Shown here: one piece after another, positions 1 to 11,055 of the stretch
Layout of the letters: every line of letters starts with the position of its first letter
Position numbering within the stretch: position 1 is the first letter of the stretch
Assembly (NCBI RefSeq): GCF_019247635.1
Contig: NZ_JAFBAR010000031.1
Coordinates: 1-32,517, forward strand
Source: Mycobacterium sp.
Lineage (GTDB): Bacteria; Actinomycetota; Actinomycetes; Mycobacteriales; Mycobacteriaceae
DNA: 32,517 bases
Reading direction: 5' to 3'
The notes under the pieces: generated by a model
The model's database searches: none
The model's input: the letters and a program-made list of their open reading frames with translations, nothing else
What the model was told of the DNA's origin: nothing
Made by a program: the position numbers and the translations under genes

Positions 1-78
1 GCTTCCTGGAGGGCTAGCTGTCTAGGCTGGGAATCCCGATCGAAGCAAGTCAAGCCAACAGGAAGAAGCGAACTCAAA

Positions 79-2784
79 GTGCAGACACACGAGATCAGGA
101 AGCGATTCCTCGATCATTTCGTGAAGGCGGGCCACACCGAGGTGCCGAGCGCATCGGTGATCCTCGACGACCCCAACCTGCTGTTCGTCAACGCCGGGAT
201 GGTCCAGTTCGTGCCGTTCTTCCTGGGCGCGCGCACCCCGCCTTACCCGACGGCCACCAGCATCCAGAAATGCATCCGCACTCCGGACATCGACGAGGTG
301 GGTATCACCACCCGGCACAACACCTTTTTCCAGATGGCCGGCAACTTTTCGTTCGGCGACTACTTCAAGCGCGGCGCCATCGAATTGGCCTGGGCTCTGT
401 TGACCGATCCCGTCGCCGACGGCGGATACGGGCTTGACCCGCAAAGGCTTTGGGCCACAGTGTTTCTCGACGACGACGAGGCCGCGGGTCTGTGGCGGGA
501 GATCGCCGGCCTGCCGACCGAGCGGATCCAGCGCCGCGGCATGGCCGACAACTACTGGTCGATGGGCATCCCCGGTCCGTGCGGCCCGTCATCGGAGATC
601 TACTACGACCGCGGCCCCGAGTTCGGACCCGAGGGCGGACCCGTCGTCAACGAGGACCGCTACCTCGAAATCTGGAACCTCGTTTTCATGCAGAACGAGC
701 GGGGCGAGGGCACCAACAAGGAGGACTACGAGATCCGCGGGCCGTTGCCCCGTAAGAACATCGATACCGGCATGGGTGTGGAGCGCGTCGCGCTGGTGTT
801 GCAGGGCGTGCACAACGTGTACGAGACCGACCTGCTGCGCCCGGTCATCGACCTGGTTGCCGCACGCGCGCCCCGCCCCTATGACGTCGGCAATCATGCC
901 GACGACGTCCGTTATCGCATCATCGCCGACCACAGCCGCACCGCCGCGATCCTGATCGGCGACGGCGTCAGCCCCGGCAACGACGGTCGCGGATACGTGC
1001 TGCGCCGGCTGCTGCGCCGGGTCATCCGCTCGGCCAAGCTGCTCGGCATCGACGGGCCCGTCGTCGGTGAGCTAATGGCTACCGTGCGCGACGCGATGGG
1101 CCCGTCCTATCCCGAGCTGGTCGCCGACTTCGACCGCATCAACCGCATCGCCGTCGCGGAGGAGACCGCCTTCAACCGCACGCTGGTGTCGGGCTCCAAG
1201 CTGTTCGACGAGGTGATCGGCGCCACCCGGTCTTCCGGCGCCGCCGTGGTGTCCGGGTCGGACGCCTTCACGCTGCACGACACCTACGGCTTCCCGATCG
1301 AGCTCACCCTCGAGATGGCGGGCGAAGCCGGCCTGACGGTCGACGAGGCCGGCTTCCGTGAGCTGATGGCCGAGCAGCGCCGGCGCGCCAAGGCCGATGC
1401 CGCGGCGCGCAAGCACGCGCACGCCGACCTGTCCGCCTACCGTGAGCTGGTCGACGCCGGGCCCACCGAGTTCACCGGTTTTGACGAATTGACTTCCGAG
1501 GCAAGGATTTTGGGCATCTTCGTCGACGGCAAACGGGTGCCGGTGGTAGCGCATGCCGACACGCTCAACGCCGAGCGGGTGGAGTTGGTGCTGGACCGCA
1601 CGCCGCTCTACGCCGAGTCGGGTGGACAGCTCGCCGACGTCGGCACCATCAGCGGGGTCGGCTCGGGCGGTAGCGCCCGCGCGGCCGTCACCGACGTGCA
1701 AAAGATCGCCAAAACCCTGCACGCGCATCGGGTTAACGTCGAGTCCGGGGAGTTCGTCGAGGGCGACACCGTGGTGGCCGCGGTGGACGCCGGCTGGCGC
1801 AAGGGTGCGACACAGGGGCACTCGGGCACCCACATGGTGCACGCCGCGCTGCGACAGGTGCTGGGGCCCAACGCTGTTCAGGCCGGATCGCTGAACCGGC
1901 CGGGCTACCTGCGATTCGACTTCAACTGGCAGGGCCCGCTATCAGAAGAGCAGCGCACCCAGATCGAAGAGGTGACCAACGAGGCCGTCCAGGCCGATTT
2001 CGAGGTGCACACCTTCACCGAACAGCTGGACAAGGCCAAGGCGATGGGCGCGATGGCGTTGTTCGGCGAGGCCTATCCCGACCAAGTGCGGGTGGTGGAG
2101 ATCGGCGGGCCGTTCTCGCTGGAGCTGTGCGGAGGCACCCACGTGCACAACTCGGCGCAGATCGGTCCGGTGACCCTCCTCGGCGAGTCGTCGATCGGAT
2201 CGGGGGTGCGCCGGGTCGAGGCCTACGTGGGGCTGGAGTCCTTCCGGCACCTGGCCAAGGAGCGCGCGCTGATGGCGGGGCTCGCGTCGTCGCTGAAGGT
2301 GCCGTCCGAGGAGGTGCCGGCCCGGGTGGCCAATTTGGTCGAGCGACTCAAGGCCGCCGAAAAGGAACTGGAACGTGCGCGGCAGGCCAACGCCCGGGCC
2401 GCGGCCACCAACGCGGCAGCCGGCGCCGAGCGCATCGGTAACGTCCGTGTGGTGGCGCAGCGGATGTCGGGCGGGACGACGGCGGCCGACCTTCGTTCCC
2501 TGGTCGGTGACATCCGCGGGAAGCTGGGCAGCGATCCCGCGGTGGTAGCGCTGATCTCAGCGGGCTCCGGGGATGAAGGCTCGAGCGTCCCCTACGCGGT
2601 CGGGGTAAACCAGGCCGCCCAGGACCTTGGGCTGCACGCCAACGAGCTGATCAAACAGCTGGCGCTGGCCGTCGAGGGTCGCGGCGGCGGTAAAGCCGAT
2701 CTGGCGCAGGGTTCGGGCAAGAACCCGGCCGGCATCGATGCCGCCCTGGACGCGGTGCGCGCAGAGATAGCGCGGGTCGGCTGA
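79..2784 (+). CDS. alaS: Alanyl-tRNA synthetase
   Basis: Cytosolic enzyme that charges tRNA-Ala with alanine and clears mischarged Ser/Gly. The 901-residue product has the usual full-length order: N-terminal class II catalytic domain, tRNA-recognition region, editing domain and C-terminal C-Ala domain. The editing-site zinc ligands are visible as H581-S-G-T-H585 and C684-G-G-T-H688, and a charged heptad-like stretch around residues 755-785 fits the linker to C-Ala. The start is GTG at 79, preceded by a GGAAGAAG purine tract at 61-68, and gives the typical N-terminus [10 protein letters not shown]. The stop codon directly abuts the ruvX start, so the two are co-transcribed. Bases 1-78 hold no gene I can call. 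Identification is certain from motifs and length. Confidence 0.98.
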   Translation: MQTHEIRKRFLDHFVKAGHTEVPSASVILDDPNLLFVNAGMVQFVPFFLGARTPPYPTATSIQKCIRTPDIDEVGITTRHNTFFQMAGNFSFGDYFKRGAIELAWALLTDPVADGGYGLDPQRLWATVFLDDDEAAGLWREIAGLPTERIQRRGMADNYWSMGIPGPCGPSSEIYYDRGPEFGPEGGPVVNEDRYLEIWNLVFMQNERGEGTNKEDYEIRGPLPRKNIDTGMGVERVALVLQGVHNVYETDLLRPVIDLVAARAPRPYDVGNHADDVRYRIIADHSRTAAILIGDGVSPGNDGRGYVLRRLLRRVIRSAKLLGIDGPVVGELMATVRDAMGPSYPELVADFDRINRIAVAEETAFNRTLVSGSKLFDEVIGATRSSGAAVVSGSDAFTLHDTYGFPIELTLEMAGEAGLTVDEAGFRELMAEQRRRAKADAAARKHAHADLSAYRELVDAGPTEFTGFDELTSEARILGIFVDGKRVPVVAHADTLNAERVELVLDRTPLYAESGGQLADVGTISGVGSGGSARAAVTDVQKIAKTLHAHRVNVESGEFVEGDTVVAAVDAGWRKGATQGHSGTHMVHAALRQVLGPNAVQAGSLNRPGYLRFDFNWQGPLSEEQRTQIEEVTNEAVQADFEVHTFTEQLDKAKAMGAMALFGEAYPDQVRVVEIGGPFSLELCGGTHVHNSAQIGPVTLLGESSIGSGVRRVEAYVGLESFRHLAKERALMAGLASSLKVPSEEVPARVANLVERLKAAEKELERARQANARAAATNAAAGAERIGNVRVVAQRMSGGTTAADLRSLVGDIRGKLGSDPAVVALISAGSGDEGSSVPYAVGVNQAAQDLGLHANELIKQLALAVEGRGGGKADLAQGSGKNPAGIDAALDAVRAEIARVG

Positions 2785-3306
2785 GTGGGTTCCTCACAGC
2801 ACCGGCTGCCTGACCAACCCGGGGACCTCGACCCCGGCCGTGGCCGCCGCCTCGGCATCGACGTGGGCAGCGTGCGCATCGGCGTGGCATCCAGCGACCC
2901 CGACGGCATCCTGGCCACCCCGGTGGAGACGGTGCGTCGTGACCGCTCCGGCAAGCACCTGCGCCGCCTGGCCGCGCTGACCGCCGAGTTGGAGGCCGTC
3001 GAGGTGGTCGTCGGACTGCCGCGCACGCTGGCGGATCGCACGGGTGCTTCCGCCCAGGACGCGATCGACCTGGCCGGCAGACTGGGCGAAGTACTGGCCC
3101 GTCGAGTCCCGCCCGTCCCGGTGCGGCTGGCCGACGAGCGGCTGACCACCGTCAGCGCGCAGCGGTCGCTGCGGGCGGCGGGGATGCGGACCAAAGAACA
3201 GCGTGCGGTGATCGACCAGGCGGCGGCGGTGGCGATCCTGCAGAGCTGGCTGGATCAGCGCCGTGCCCGTGCCGGTTCCGGGGCCGGCGAGGGCACGGAT
3301 GGTTGA
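2785..3306 (+). CDS. ruvX: Holliday junction resolvase-like protein RuvX/YqgF
   Basis: RNase H-fold nuclease of the YqgF/RuvX family, a putative Holliday-junction resolvase also implicated in rRNA processing in other bacteria. The 173-residue product has the family signature [13 protein letters not shown] with the first catalytic Asp at D26, the [13 protein letters not shown] strand-loop, LADERLTT, and the C-terminal [14 protein letters not shown] carrying the last acidic residue. Its GTG start is the base after the alaS stop (zero spacing). Its stop overlaps the mltG ATG by 8 bases, so translational coupling is likely. The alaS-ruvX-mltG-aroE order is standard in mycobacteria. The N-terminal 22 residues before the fold are polar and poorly defined, so a slightly later start cannot be excluded. 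Confidence 0.94.
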   Translation: MGSSQHRLPDQPGDLDPGRGRRLGIDVGSVRIGVASSDPDGILATPVETVRRDRSGKHLRRLAALTAELEAVEVVVGLPRTLADRTGASAQDAIDLAGRLGEVLARRVPPVPVRLADERLTTVSAQRSLRAAGMRTKEQRAVIDQAAAVAILQSWLDQRRARAGSGAGEGTDG

Positions 3307-4546
3307 CAGCGTGCGCGACGAGCGCGCCAAGCCCGAGGCGGTTGGGCCGCCTCGGCATCGGCGGACGCGCGTCGAGCGGATCCGGGCGGAGCGCGGTCGG
3401 CGCAAGCGGCGCATAGCCAGCGGCTTCGCACTCACCCTGCTGGTCGTCGTCGTCCTGGCCGCCGTCGTCGTCGGTGCCAAGCTGTGGCACCGCATGACAG
3501 GCTCGGGGGACGACTTCACCGGTTCGGGCAAGCGCGACATCGTCATCCAGGTGCAGGACGGCGACTCCACCACCAAGGTCGGGGAGACGCTGCACGGCCA
3601 GGGCGTGGTCGCCACCGTCCGGGCATTCGTCGAGGCCGCGCACGGCAACGCCGCGATCTCGTCGATCCAGCCCGGTTTCTACCGGATGCGAACCGAGATC
3701 CCGGCGTCGGACGCCGTCGCGCGGCTGGTCGACCCGAAAAACCGGGTGGGCAAGCTGGTCATCCCCGAGGGGCGTCAGCTCGACGACACCACCGACGTGA
3801 AGACCAACGCGGTCAACCCCGGGATCCTCACGTTGATCTCGCGCGCCACCTGCGTGGATCTCGACGGCACCCAGCGCTGCGTCTCTGTGGAGGACCTGCG
3901 CAAAGCCGCAGGTACCGTCCCCCCGGCGAGCTTGTCCGTTCCGGCCTGGGCGCAGGAGCCGGTGACCGAGCTGGGCAGCGACCATCGCCGCATCGAGGGC
4001 CTCATCGCGCCGGGGACCTTCAACGTCGATCCTTCGGCCTCGGCGCAGACCATCCTGTCGAATCTGATCAACGCCGGCGCCGTGGAGTACCTGAAGTCCG
4101 GTCTGGTCGACACAGCCCAGTCACTTGGCCTGTCGCCCTACGACATCCTCGTGGTGGCATCCCTGGTCCAGCAGGAAGCCAACGTCCAGGATTTCCCCAA
4201 GGTGGCTCAGGTCATCTACAACCGTCTGCACATACACCACACGCTGGAGTTCGACTCGACGGTGAACTATCCGCTGGACCGCCGCGAGGTGGCCACCACC
4301 GACGCCGACCGTGCTCAGCGGACGCCGTGGAACACCTACGTGTCCCAAGGGCTGCCGGCCACCGCGATCTGTTCGCCGGGGGTGGATGCGCTACATGCGG
4401 CCGAGCATCCCGAGCCGGGGGACTGGCTGTATTTCGTCACCATCGACAAGCAGGGGACGACGCTGTTCACCAGCGACTACAAGCAGCATCTGGCGAATAT
4501 CGAGCTGGCCAAGCACAACGGTGTCCTCGACAGCACGCCGCGCTAG
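3299..4546 (+). CDS. mltG: Endolytic murein transglycosylase MltG (YceG-like)
   Basis: Membrane-anchored lytic transglycosylase that cleaves nascent peptidoglycan and is thought to end glycan-strand synthesis. I chose ATG 3299 because it overlaps the ruvX stop in the ATGGTTGA arrangement; the frame is open further upstream to 3263 but only inside ruvX. The 415-residue product begins with an Arg-rich cytoplasmic segment, then one membrane helix at about residues 40-61, then the periplasmic YceG domain. The catalytic-glutamate motif [13 protein letters not shown] places the glutamate at about E293, followed by VIYNRL and a conserved [12 protein letters not shown] segment. The C-terminus [18 protein letters not shown] is typical. 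It lies in the alaS operon, 10 bases upstream of aroE. Confidence 0.94.
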   Translation: MVDSVRDERAKPEAVGPPRHRRTRVERIRAERGRRKRRIASGFALTLLVVVVLAAVVVGAKLWHRMTGSGDDFTGSGKRDIVIQVQDGDSTTKVGETLHGQGVVATVRAFVEAAHGNAAISSIQPGFYRMRTEIPASDAVARLVDPKNRVGKLVIPEGRQLDDTTDVKTNAVNPGILTLISRATCVDLDGTQRCVSVEDLRKAAGTVPPASLSVPAWAQEPVTELGSDHRRIEGLIAPGTFNVDPSASAQTILSNLINAGAVEYLKSGLVDTAQSLGLSPYDILVVASLVQQEANVQDFPKVAQVIYNRLHIHHTLEFDSTVNYPLDRREVATTDADRAQRTPWNTYVSQGLPATAICSPGVDALHAAEHPEPGDWLYFVTIDKQGTTLFTSDYKQHLANIELAKHNGVLDSTPR

Positions 4547-4556
4547 AAACGCGCGC

Positions 4557-5351
4557 ATGAAAGCCGGGGTACTCGGCTCGCCGATCGCGCATTCAAAGTC
4601 TCCGCAGCTGCACCTGGCCGCCTACCGCGCGCTGGGCCTGGACGACTGGACCTACGACCGCATCGAATGCACCGCCGAGCAACTGCCCGGCCTGGTCGGA
4701 GGGTTCGGGCCCGAATGGGTCGGAGTGTCGGTGACCATGCCGGGCAAGTTCGCCGCACTGCGCGTCGCCGACGAGCGCACGACACGTGCGCAGCAGGTCG
4801 GATCGGCCAATACCCTTGTCCGCACCGCGCGCGGCTGGCGCGCCGACAACACCGACATCGACGGCGTGGCCGGGGCGATCGGACCGACAACCGGACGCGG
4901 CGTGGTGTGTGGTTCCGGTGGCACCGCGCCGGCCGCCGTGGTCGGGCTCGCCGAATCCGGCGTCACCGGCATCACCGTCGTCGCGCGCAACCCGGACAAG
5001 GCCGCCCGGTTGGTGGACCTGGGCAACCGCGTCGGCGTGGAGACCCGGTTCTGCGGCCTGGACAGCGACGGGCTGGCCGACGAGATTGCCGCCGCACGGG
5101 TGCTGGTCAGCACGATTCCGGCTGACGTGGCGGCCCGCCATGCCGGCGCGCTGGTCGCGATCCCCGTGCTGCTGGATGCCGTCTACGACCCCTGGCCCAC
5201 GCCGCTGGCCGCCGCGGTGGCCGCCGCGGGCGGCCGGGTGATCAGCGGCCTGCAGATGCTGCTGCATCAGGCGTTCGCGCAGGTGGAGCAATTCACCGGC
5301 TCGCCCGCGCCGCGAGAAGCGATGACTTGCGCCTTGGCGGAGCTGGATTAA
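4557..5351 (+). CDS. aroE: Shikimate 5-dehydrogenase
   Basis: Cytosolic enzyme that reduces 3-dehydroshikimate to shikimate with NADPH. From ATG 4557 (the frame continues upstream only as antisense noise inside mltG) the product is 264 residues. The substrate-binding loop SPIAHSKSP (S13, S15) and catalytic K64 in TMPGKFAAL are present, with D100 in the NTDIDG motif. A Rossmann glycine loop VCGSGGTAPAA spans about residues 117-126, and the C-terminal GLQMLLHQAFAQVEQFTG matches the family. It is separated from the main aroCKBQ cluster by the prepilin-peptidase and XRE/NTase genes, as in other mycobacteria where aroE travels with alaS-mltG. Confidence 0.96.
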   Translation: MKAGVLGSPIAHSKSPQLHLAAYRALGLDDWTYDRIECTAEQLPGLVGGFGPEWVGVSVTMPGKFAALRVADERTTRAQQVGSANTLVRTARGWRADNTDIDGVAGAIGPTTGRGVVCGSGGTAPAAVVGLAESGVTGITVVARNPDKAARLVDLGNRVGVETRFCGLDSDGLADEIAAARVLVSTIPADVAARHAGALVAIPVLLDAVYDPWPTPLAAAVAAAGGRVISGLQMLLHQAFAQVEQFTGSPAPREAMTCALAELD

Positions 5352-5354
5352 CCT
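5349..5354 (+). promoter_or_regulatory. Candidate -10 box for a leaderless prepilin-peptidase transcript
   Basis: TAACCT fits the mycobacterial TANNNT -10 pattern and sits exactly 6 bases before the ATG at 5361, so transcription would start on the A of the start codon. It overlaps the aroE stop codon TAA. There is no Shine-Dalgarno-like tract in the 9-base gap. No clear -35 is seen, which is common in mycobacteria. Confidence 0.4.
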
Positions 5355-5360
5355 GCCTCC

Positions 5361-5813
5361 ATGCGGATCTGGATGGCCGCTGTGGTGACGGCCTGGCTCA
5401 CCGTGTTGAGCTGCTATGACATCCGGCAGCGCCGGTTGCCCAACCTGCTGACGCTGCCCGGGGCCGCGGTGGTTCTGCTGGCCGCGACGATCGGCGGCCG
5501 CTGCCTGCCCGCGCTGTCCGGGGCGGTCGCGTTGACCGCGATCTACCTGGCGGTGCATGCGCTGGCGCCGGCGTCGATGGGCGCCGGCGACGTGAAGCTG
5601 GCGATCGGCCTCGGCGGCCTGGCCGGCTGTTTTGGTGTCGACGTGTGGTTTCTGGCGGCGCTGGCCGCGCCGCTACTCACGGCGCTCTGGGCCGTCGTCG
5701 CCCGGGCCGGCTCCGGTGCGGTGACCGTGCCGCATGGTCCGTCGATGTGCGTGGCCACCGCGACGGCCACGGCGCTGGCGGCGCTGGGCGCGCTGGGGTC
5801 GCCTAGCATATAA
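5361..5813 (+). CDS. Small type IV prepilin peptidase-like (A24) membrane protein
   Basis: Predicted integral membrane aspartic protease of the A24 family, which cleaves leader peptides of type IV pilin-like or Flp/Tad prepilins. At 150 residues it contains the peptidase core without the N-terminal methyltransferase domain of larger PilD enzymes. Both catalytic aspartates are visible: D20 in SCYDIRQRRLPN and D77 in the G-x-G-D motif MGAGDVKLA (residues 73-80). Nearly all the rest is hydrophobic, with four to five likely membrane helices. It starts 9 bases after aroE without a ribosome-binding site, so it may be read from a leaderless transcript. No pilin gene is in the window, so the substrate is unknown. 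The 3' end runs into the operator-like palindrome of the next cassette. Confidence 0.88.
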   Translation: MRIWMAAVVTAWLTVLSCYDIRQRRLPNLLTLPGAAVVLLAATIGGRCLPALSGAVALTAIYLAVHALAPASMGAGDVKLAIGLGGLAGCFGVDVWFLAALAAPLLTALWAVVARAGSGAVTVPHGPSMCVATATATALAALGALGSPSI

Positions 5814-5826
5814 CAGATCTGTTATA
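5809..5826. promoter_or_regulatory. Perfect 18-bp palindrome, likely operator of the XRE/NTase cassette
   Basis: TATAACAGATCTGTTATA is its own reverse complement over all 18 bases, is AT-rich in a GC-rich region, and ends inside the promoter box in front of the HTH gene at 5835. It also contains the stop codon of the preceding gene (5811-5813). A dyad overlapping the -10 box of an HTH regulator gene is the classic layout for autorepression, so I infer it is bound by the XRE protein. Confidence 0.75.
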
Positions 5827-5828
5827 AT
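5823..5828 (+). promoter_or_regulatory. Consensus -10 box (TATAAT) for a leaderless XRE-gene transcript
   Basis: A perfect TATAAT lies 6 bases before the ATG at 5835, placing the predicted transcription start on the first base of the start codon. Its first four bases belong to the palindromic operator, so a repressor bound there would block the polymerase. There is no ribosome-binding site in the gap, which fits leaderless translation. Confidence 0.7.
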
Positions 5829-5834
5829 TTTGGC

Positions 5835-6155
5835 ATGCGTCACCGCGGTGGATATTTGATTCGCGAGGCACGCCGTCGCGCTGGTCTAACCCAGGCGGAG
5901 CTCGCCGCGCGGGCGGGAACAGCTCAACCCGCCGTCGCCCGCTGGGAATCCGGCTCCACCGCCGTCAGCCTCGACGACGTGGTTCGGCTGATCCGCTTGT
6001 GCGGGCTCGATCTGGAGCTCCACATGGTCCCCCGTGACGACAGCGACGTTGCCCAAGCCGCGCGCCTTGCCCACCTCTCCGGGCGAGAACGGCTGGATCG
6101 TCACGCGGACCTGGCACGGCAGCTCAGTGACCTGCGCGTGGCGGGCCGGCGGTGA
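5835..6155 (+). CDS. XRE-family helix-turn-helix protein, candidate antitoxin/autoregulator
   Basis: DNA-binding protein of 106 residues. Residues 8-61 form a canonical HTH_3/Cro-type domain: IREARRRAGLTQAELAARAG, then the recognition helix around TAQPAVARWESG, then DDVVRLIRLCGLDLEL. The C-terminal 45 residues are charged and probably contact the partner protein. ATG 5835 follows directly on the TATAAT box and palindrome, and its stop is one base before the GTG of the nucleotidyltransferase, so the two are co-expressed. By layout it is the regulator/antitoxin of a two-gene module; that function is inferred. As I recall, the equivalent position in M. tuberculosis carries vapBC modules, so this locus may be a preferred site for such cassettes. 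Confidence 0.82.
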   Translation: MRHRGGYLIREARRRAGLTQAELAARAGTAQPAVARWESGSTAVSLDDVVRLIRLCGLDLELHMVPRDDSDVAQAARLAHLSGRERLDRHADLARQLSDLRVAGRR

Positions 6156-6156
6156 G

Positions 6157-6645
6157 GTGACACCCGACCTGCCGCGATTGTTTGATGTGCTCAACCGCCA
6201 TCGCGTGACCTACATACTGATCGGGGGGCTGGCCGCGATCTTCCATGGCTCACCATTCCCCACCGAAGACGCCGACATCACGCCCAAGGCCAGTCGCGCT
6301 AACCTAACCTGCCTGGCCGCCGCCCTGAACGAGCTCAACGCCCGCATACGGACCGAATCCGTCCCTGAAGGGCTGTCATTTACCTGCACTGCGGAGGGAT
6401 TGGCCGCGGCGCAGACATGGAATCTCGTGACCGACGCAGGGGACCTCGACATCTCGTTTCAGCCGTCGGGCACACGCGGCTACGCAGACCTACACCGCGA
6501 CGCCATATCGGCGGACATTTACGACGTGATCGTCCAAATTGCCGCGCTGAGCGACATAATCCGATCCAAACAGGCGGCGAATCGTCCCAAGGATCAACGA
6601 GTCTTGCCCACCCTCCGCGAAATTCTGGCGAATCGCGACGGCTGA
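6157..6645 (+). CDS. Nucleotidyltransferase-fold protein, candidate toxin of the XRE pair
   Basis: The frame is open from 6034, but the real start is most likely GTG 6157, one base after the XRE stop, giving 162 residues. The pol-beta nucleotidyltransferase signature is present: I22-G-G-L-A-A, then H30-G-S-P-F-P-T-E-D38-A-D40-I, with a third acidic candidate at D98 in GDLDISFQPSG. The C-terminal SKQAANRPKDQRVLPTLREIL is the K-x-x-A-x-R-x-K-D tail typical of small DUF6036/AbiEii-like proteins. Such NTases next to HTH genes are often toxin components; mycobacterial MenT toxins with this fold add nucleotides to tRNA. This protein is smaller than MenT and I cannot assign its target. It could instead be an antitoxin-type NTase of the MNT class, but then a HEPN partner would be expected and none is here. 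Confidence 0.75.
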   Translation: MTPDLPRLFDVLNRHRVTYILIGGLAAIFHGSPFPTEDADITPKASRANLTCLAAALNELNARIRTESVPEGLSFTCTAEGLAAAQTWNLVTDAGDLDISFQPSGTRGYADLHRDAISADIYDVIVQIAALSDIIRSKQAANRPKDQRVLPTLREILANRDG

Positions 6646-6690
6646 CGGCACGCGCCAGGGTCTTGGCCGGCGACATGGGAAGATAGTCGG

Positions 6691-9948
<3,258 letters not shown>

Positions 9949-9979
9949 TCGGGCGCGCGCCGGGCAGGCCGGGTGCGCG

Positions 9980-10077
9980 GGGGTGGCCGGGCGCGTTGGG
10001 TGGCGGGCCGGGCGCCGAGCGGGCCGGGCGCGCGTGGGGTGGCCGGGTGCGTTGGGTGGCGGGCCGGGCGCCGAGCG
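9980..10077. repeat. Two near-identical 42-bp direct repeats (56-bp period)
   Basis: Bases 9980-10021 and 10036-10077 match at 41 of 42 positions, the only difference being C at 9991 against T at 10049. They are separated by 14 GC-rich bases. Each copy ends in GGCGCCGAGCG, and the second copy merges into the left arm of the palindromic element at 10069. The gap 9949-10236 has no convincing gene; its composition is almost entirely G and C. Confidence 0.85.
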
Positions 10078-10130
10078 TGACGTGAGGGCGAGATTTTTGC
10101 CAAAATCGCGCCGCCAGTTCACGCTCGGCG
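10069..10130. repeat. 62-bp palindromic intergenic element, copy A
   Basis: Perfect 12-bp inverted arms, CGCCGAGCGTGA at 10069-10080 and TCACGCTCGGCG at 10119-10130, enclose 38 bases. These contain a second small hairpin, GATTTT (10092-10097) with AAAATC (10102-10107) around a TGCC loop. It lies between the convergent 3' ends of aroQ and the minus-strand membrane gene, so it could act as a terminator. Its size and its GAGCGTG/CACGCTC ends match a second element at 29916-29977, suggesting a dispersed repeat family. Confidence 0.75.
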
Positions 10131-10236
10131 ACGGGCGGGTCTGGCGGCCGGGCGCGCGCCGGGCCGGGCGGCGCGGGCGGCGCGGGGTGGCCGGACGCAC
10201 GACGCACGACGCCCGCCGGGCGCGCCGGGCCGAGAG

Positions 10237-11022
10237 CTAATCCTTTTTCGGGATGTCCGACTGGATGGTGCCCTGTTGGGTTTTGTCCGGGTCGTGCGTG
10301 CGGATGACCTCGGTCTTGTCCTCACTGGACGGCAGTTTGAACGATTCCGTCGGCGCATCGGTTTCGGTGGTGCGGATCACCTCGGTCGGTGCCTCGCGCT
10401 CCGTCGTGGCCGCCGCTTCGGTGGGTGCCTCGCGCTCGGCCTCCCGGTCAGCGACCGCGACGGCAGTGGGCGCCGCGGAGCGAGAGTGGGCCGGGGCTGT
10501 CTCCCCGGCCCTTTCCCCGGTCGCGGTGTCGTCATCGCGCACAGCGGCGAACACGTCGGTGTCATCCCGGTCACGGGAGCCGTCGTGCTGGGGGGCCTCG
10601 GGCGCACTGCGGTCAACCCGCCAATGGCCGAATGCCACGCCGATGATGCCTGGCACGAAGACGATCAACGCGGTGAACGCCGCGAACGTCGTCACCTCGT
10701 TGAGAAGACCCCCGGTGTAGAGGCCTTTGTAGAACAGCGAAATCAGCCAGGCCACCGCGCCGCTGATGAGTCCCGCTATCAGGCCAGCCAGCAGCCAGGT
10801 CATGGCCAGATCGGCGCGGCGGTCCGGATCCGGGTTCGCCTTGGCATCAGCGCGGCCGTCCATCACGCCCCAGACGATGACGCCGACGATGAAGAAAGTC
10901 AGCAGCACGATGCTGATCAACCCGGACTGCGTCTGCCACGCGTTGATCATCGCGCCCTGGATCAGGCGAAGCACAACCATCGCTGCGGCGAACACCAATC
11001 CGCGCATCATCCACTTGTTCAT
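10237..11022 (-). CDS. Four-helix membrane protein with acidic repetitive C-terminal tail
   Basis: Integral membrane protein of 261 residues, positionally equivalent to Rv2536 of M. tuberculosis and resembling the mycobacterial B-4DMT family of putative transporters. Four hydrophobic helices are visible at about residues 6-24, 34-53, 73-95 and 110-130. The remaining half is hydrophilic, Asp/Glu/Thr-rich and probably disordered, with internal repeats such as EREAPTE, DAPTE and two TEVIRT motifs; the many Thr next to acidic residues could be phosphorylation sites. The gene is divergent from pepQ with only 33 bases between starts and convergent with aroQ. The substrate is unknown and the transporter call rests on family resemblance. 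Confidence 0.82.
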   Translation of the reverse strand: MNKWMMRGLVFAAAMVVLRLIQGAMINAWQTQSGLISIVLLTFFIVGVIVWGVMDGRADAKANPDPDRRADLAMTWLLAGLIAGLISGAVAWLISLFYKGLYTGGLLNEVTTFAAFTALIVFVPGIIGVAFGHWRVDRSAPEAPQHDGSRDRDDTDVFAAVRDDDTATGERAGETAPAHSRSAAPTAVAVADREAEREAPTEAAATTEREAPTEVIRTTETDAPTESFKLPSSEDKTEVIRTHDPDKTQQGTIQSDIPKKD

Positions 11023-11055
11023 GGAGCAAAAGCGTAGCGAGTACCGTCAAGAGTC
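11023..11055. promoter_or_regulatory. Short divergent promoter region
   Basis: These 33 bases separate two divergent starts. A TACGCT on the minus strand (11031-11036) and a TACCGT on the plus strand (11042-11047) each fit TANNNT and each lie 8 bases before their start codon, so both transcripts would have little or no leader. The evidence is pattern only. Confidence 0.3.

Noticed and set aside
6034..6156. Upstream extension of the nucleotidyltransferase frame
   Set aside because: It overlaps the XRE coding region and reads as out-of-frame residues; the GTG at 6157 right after the XRE stop gives the compact NTase domain.
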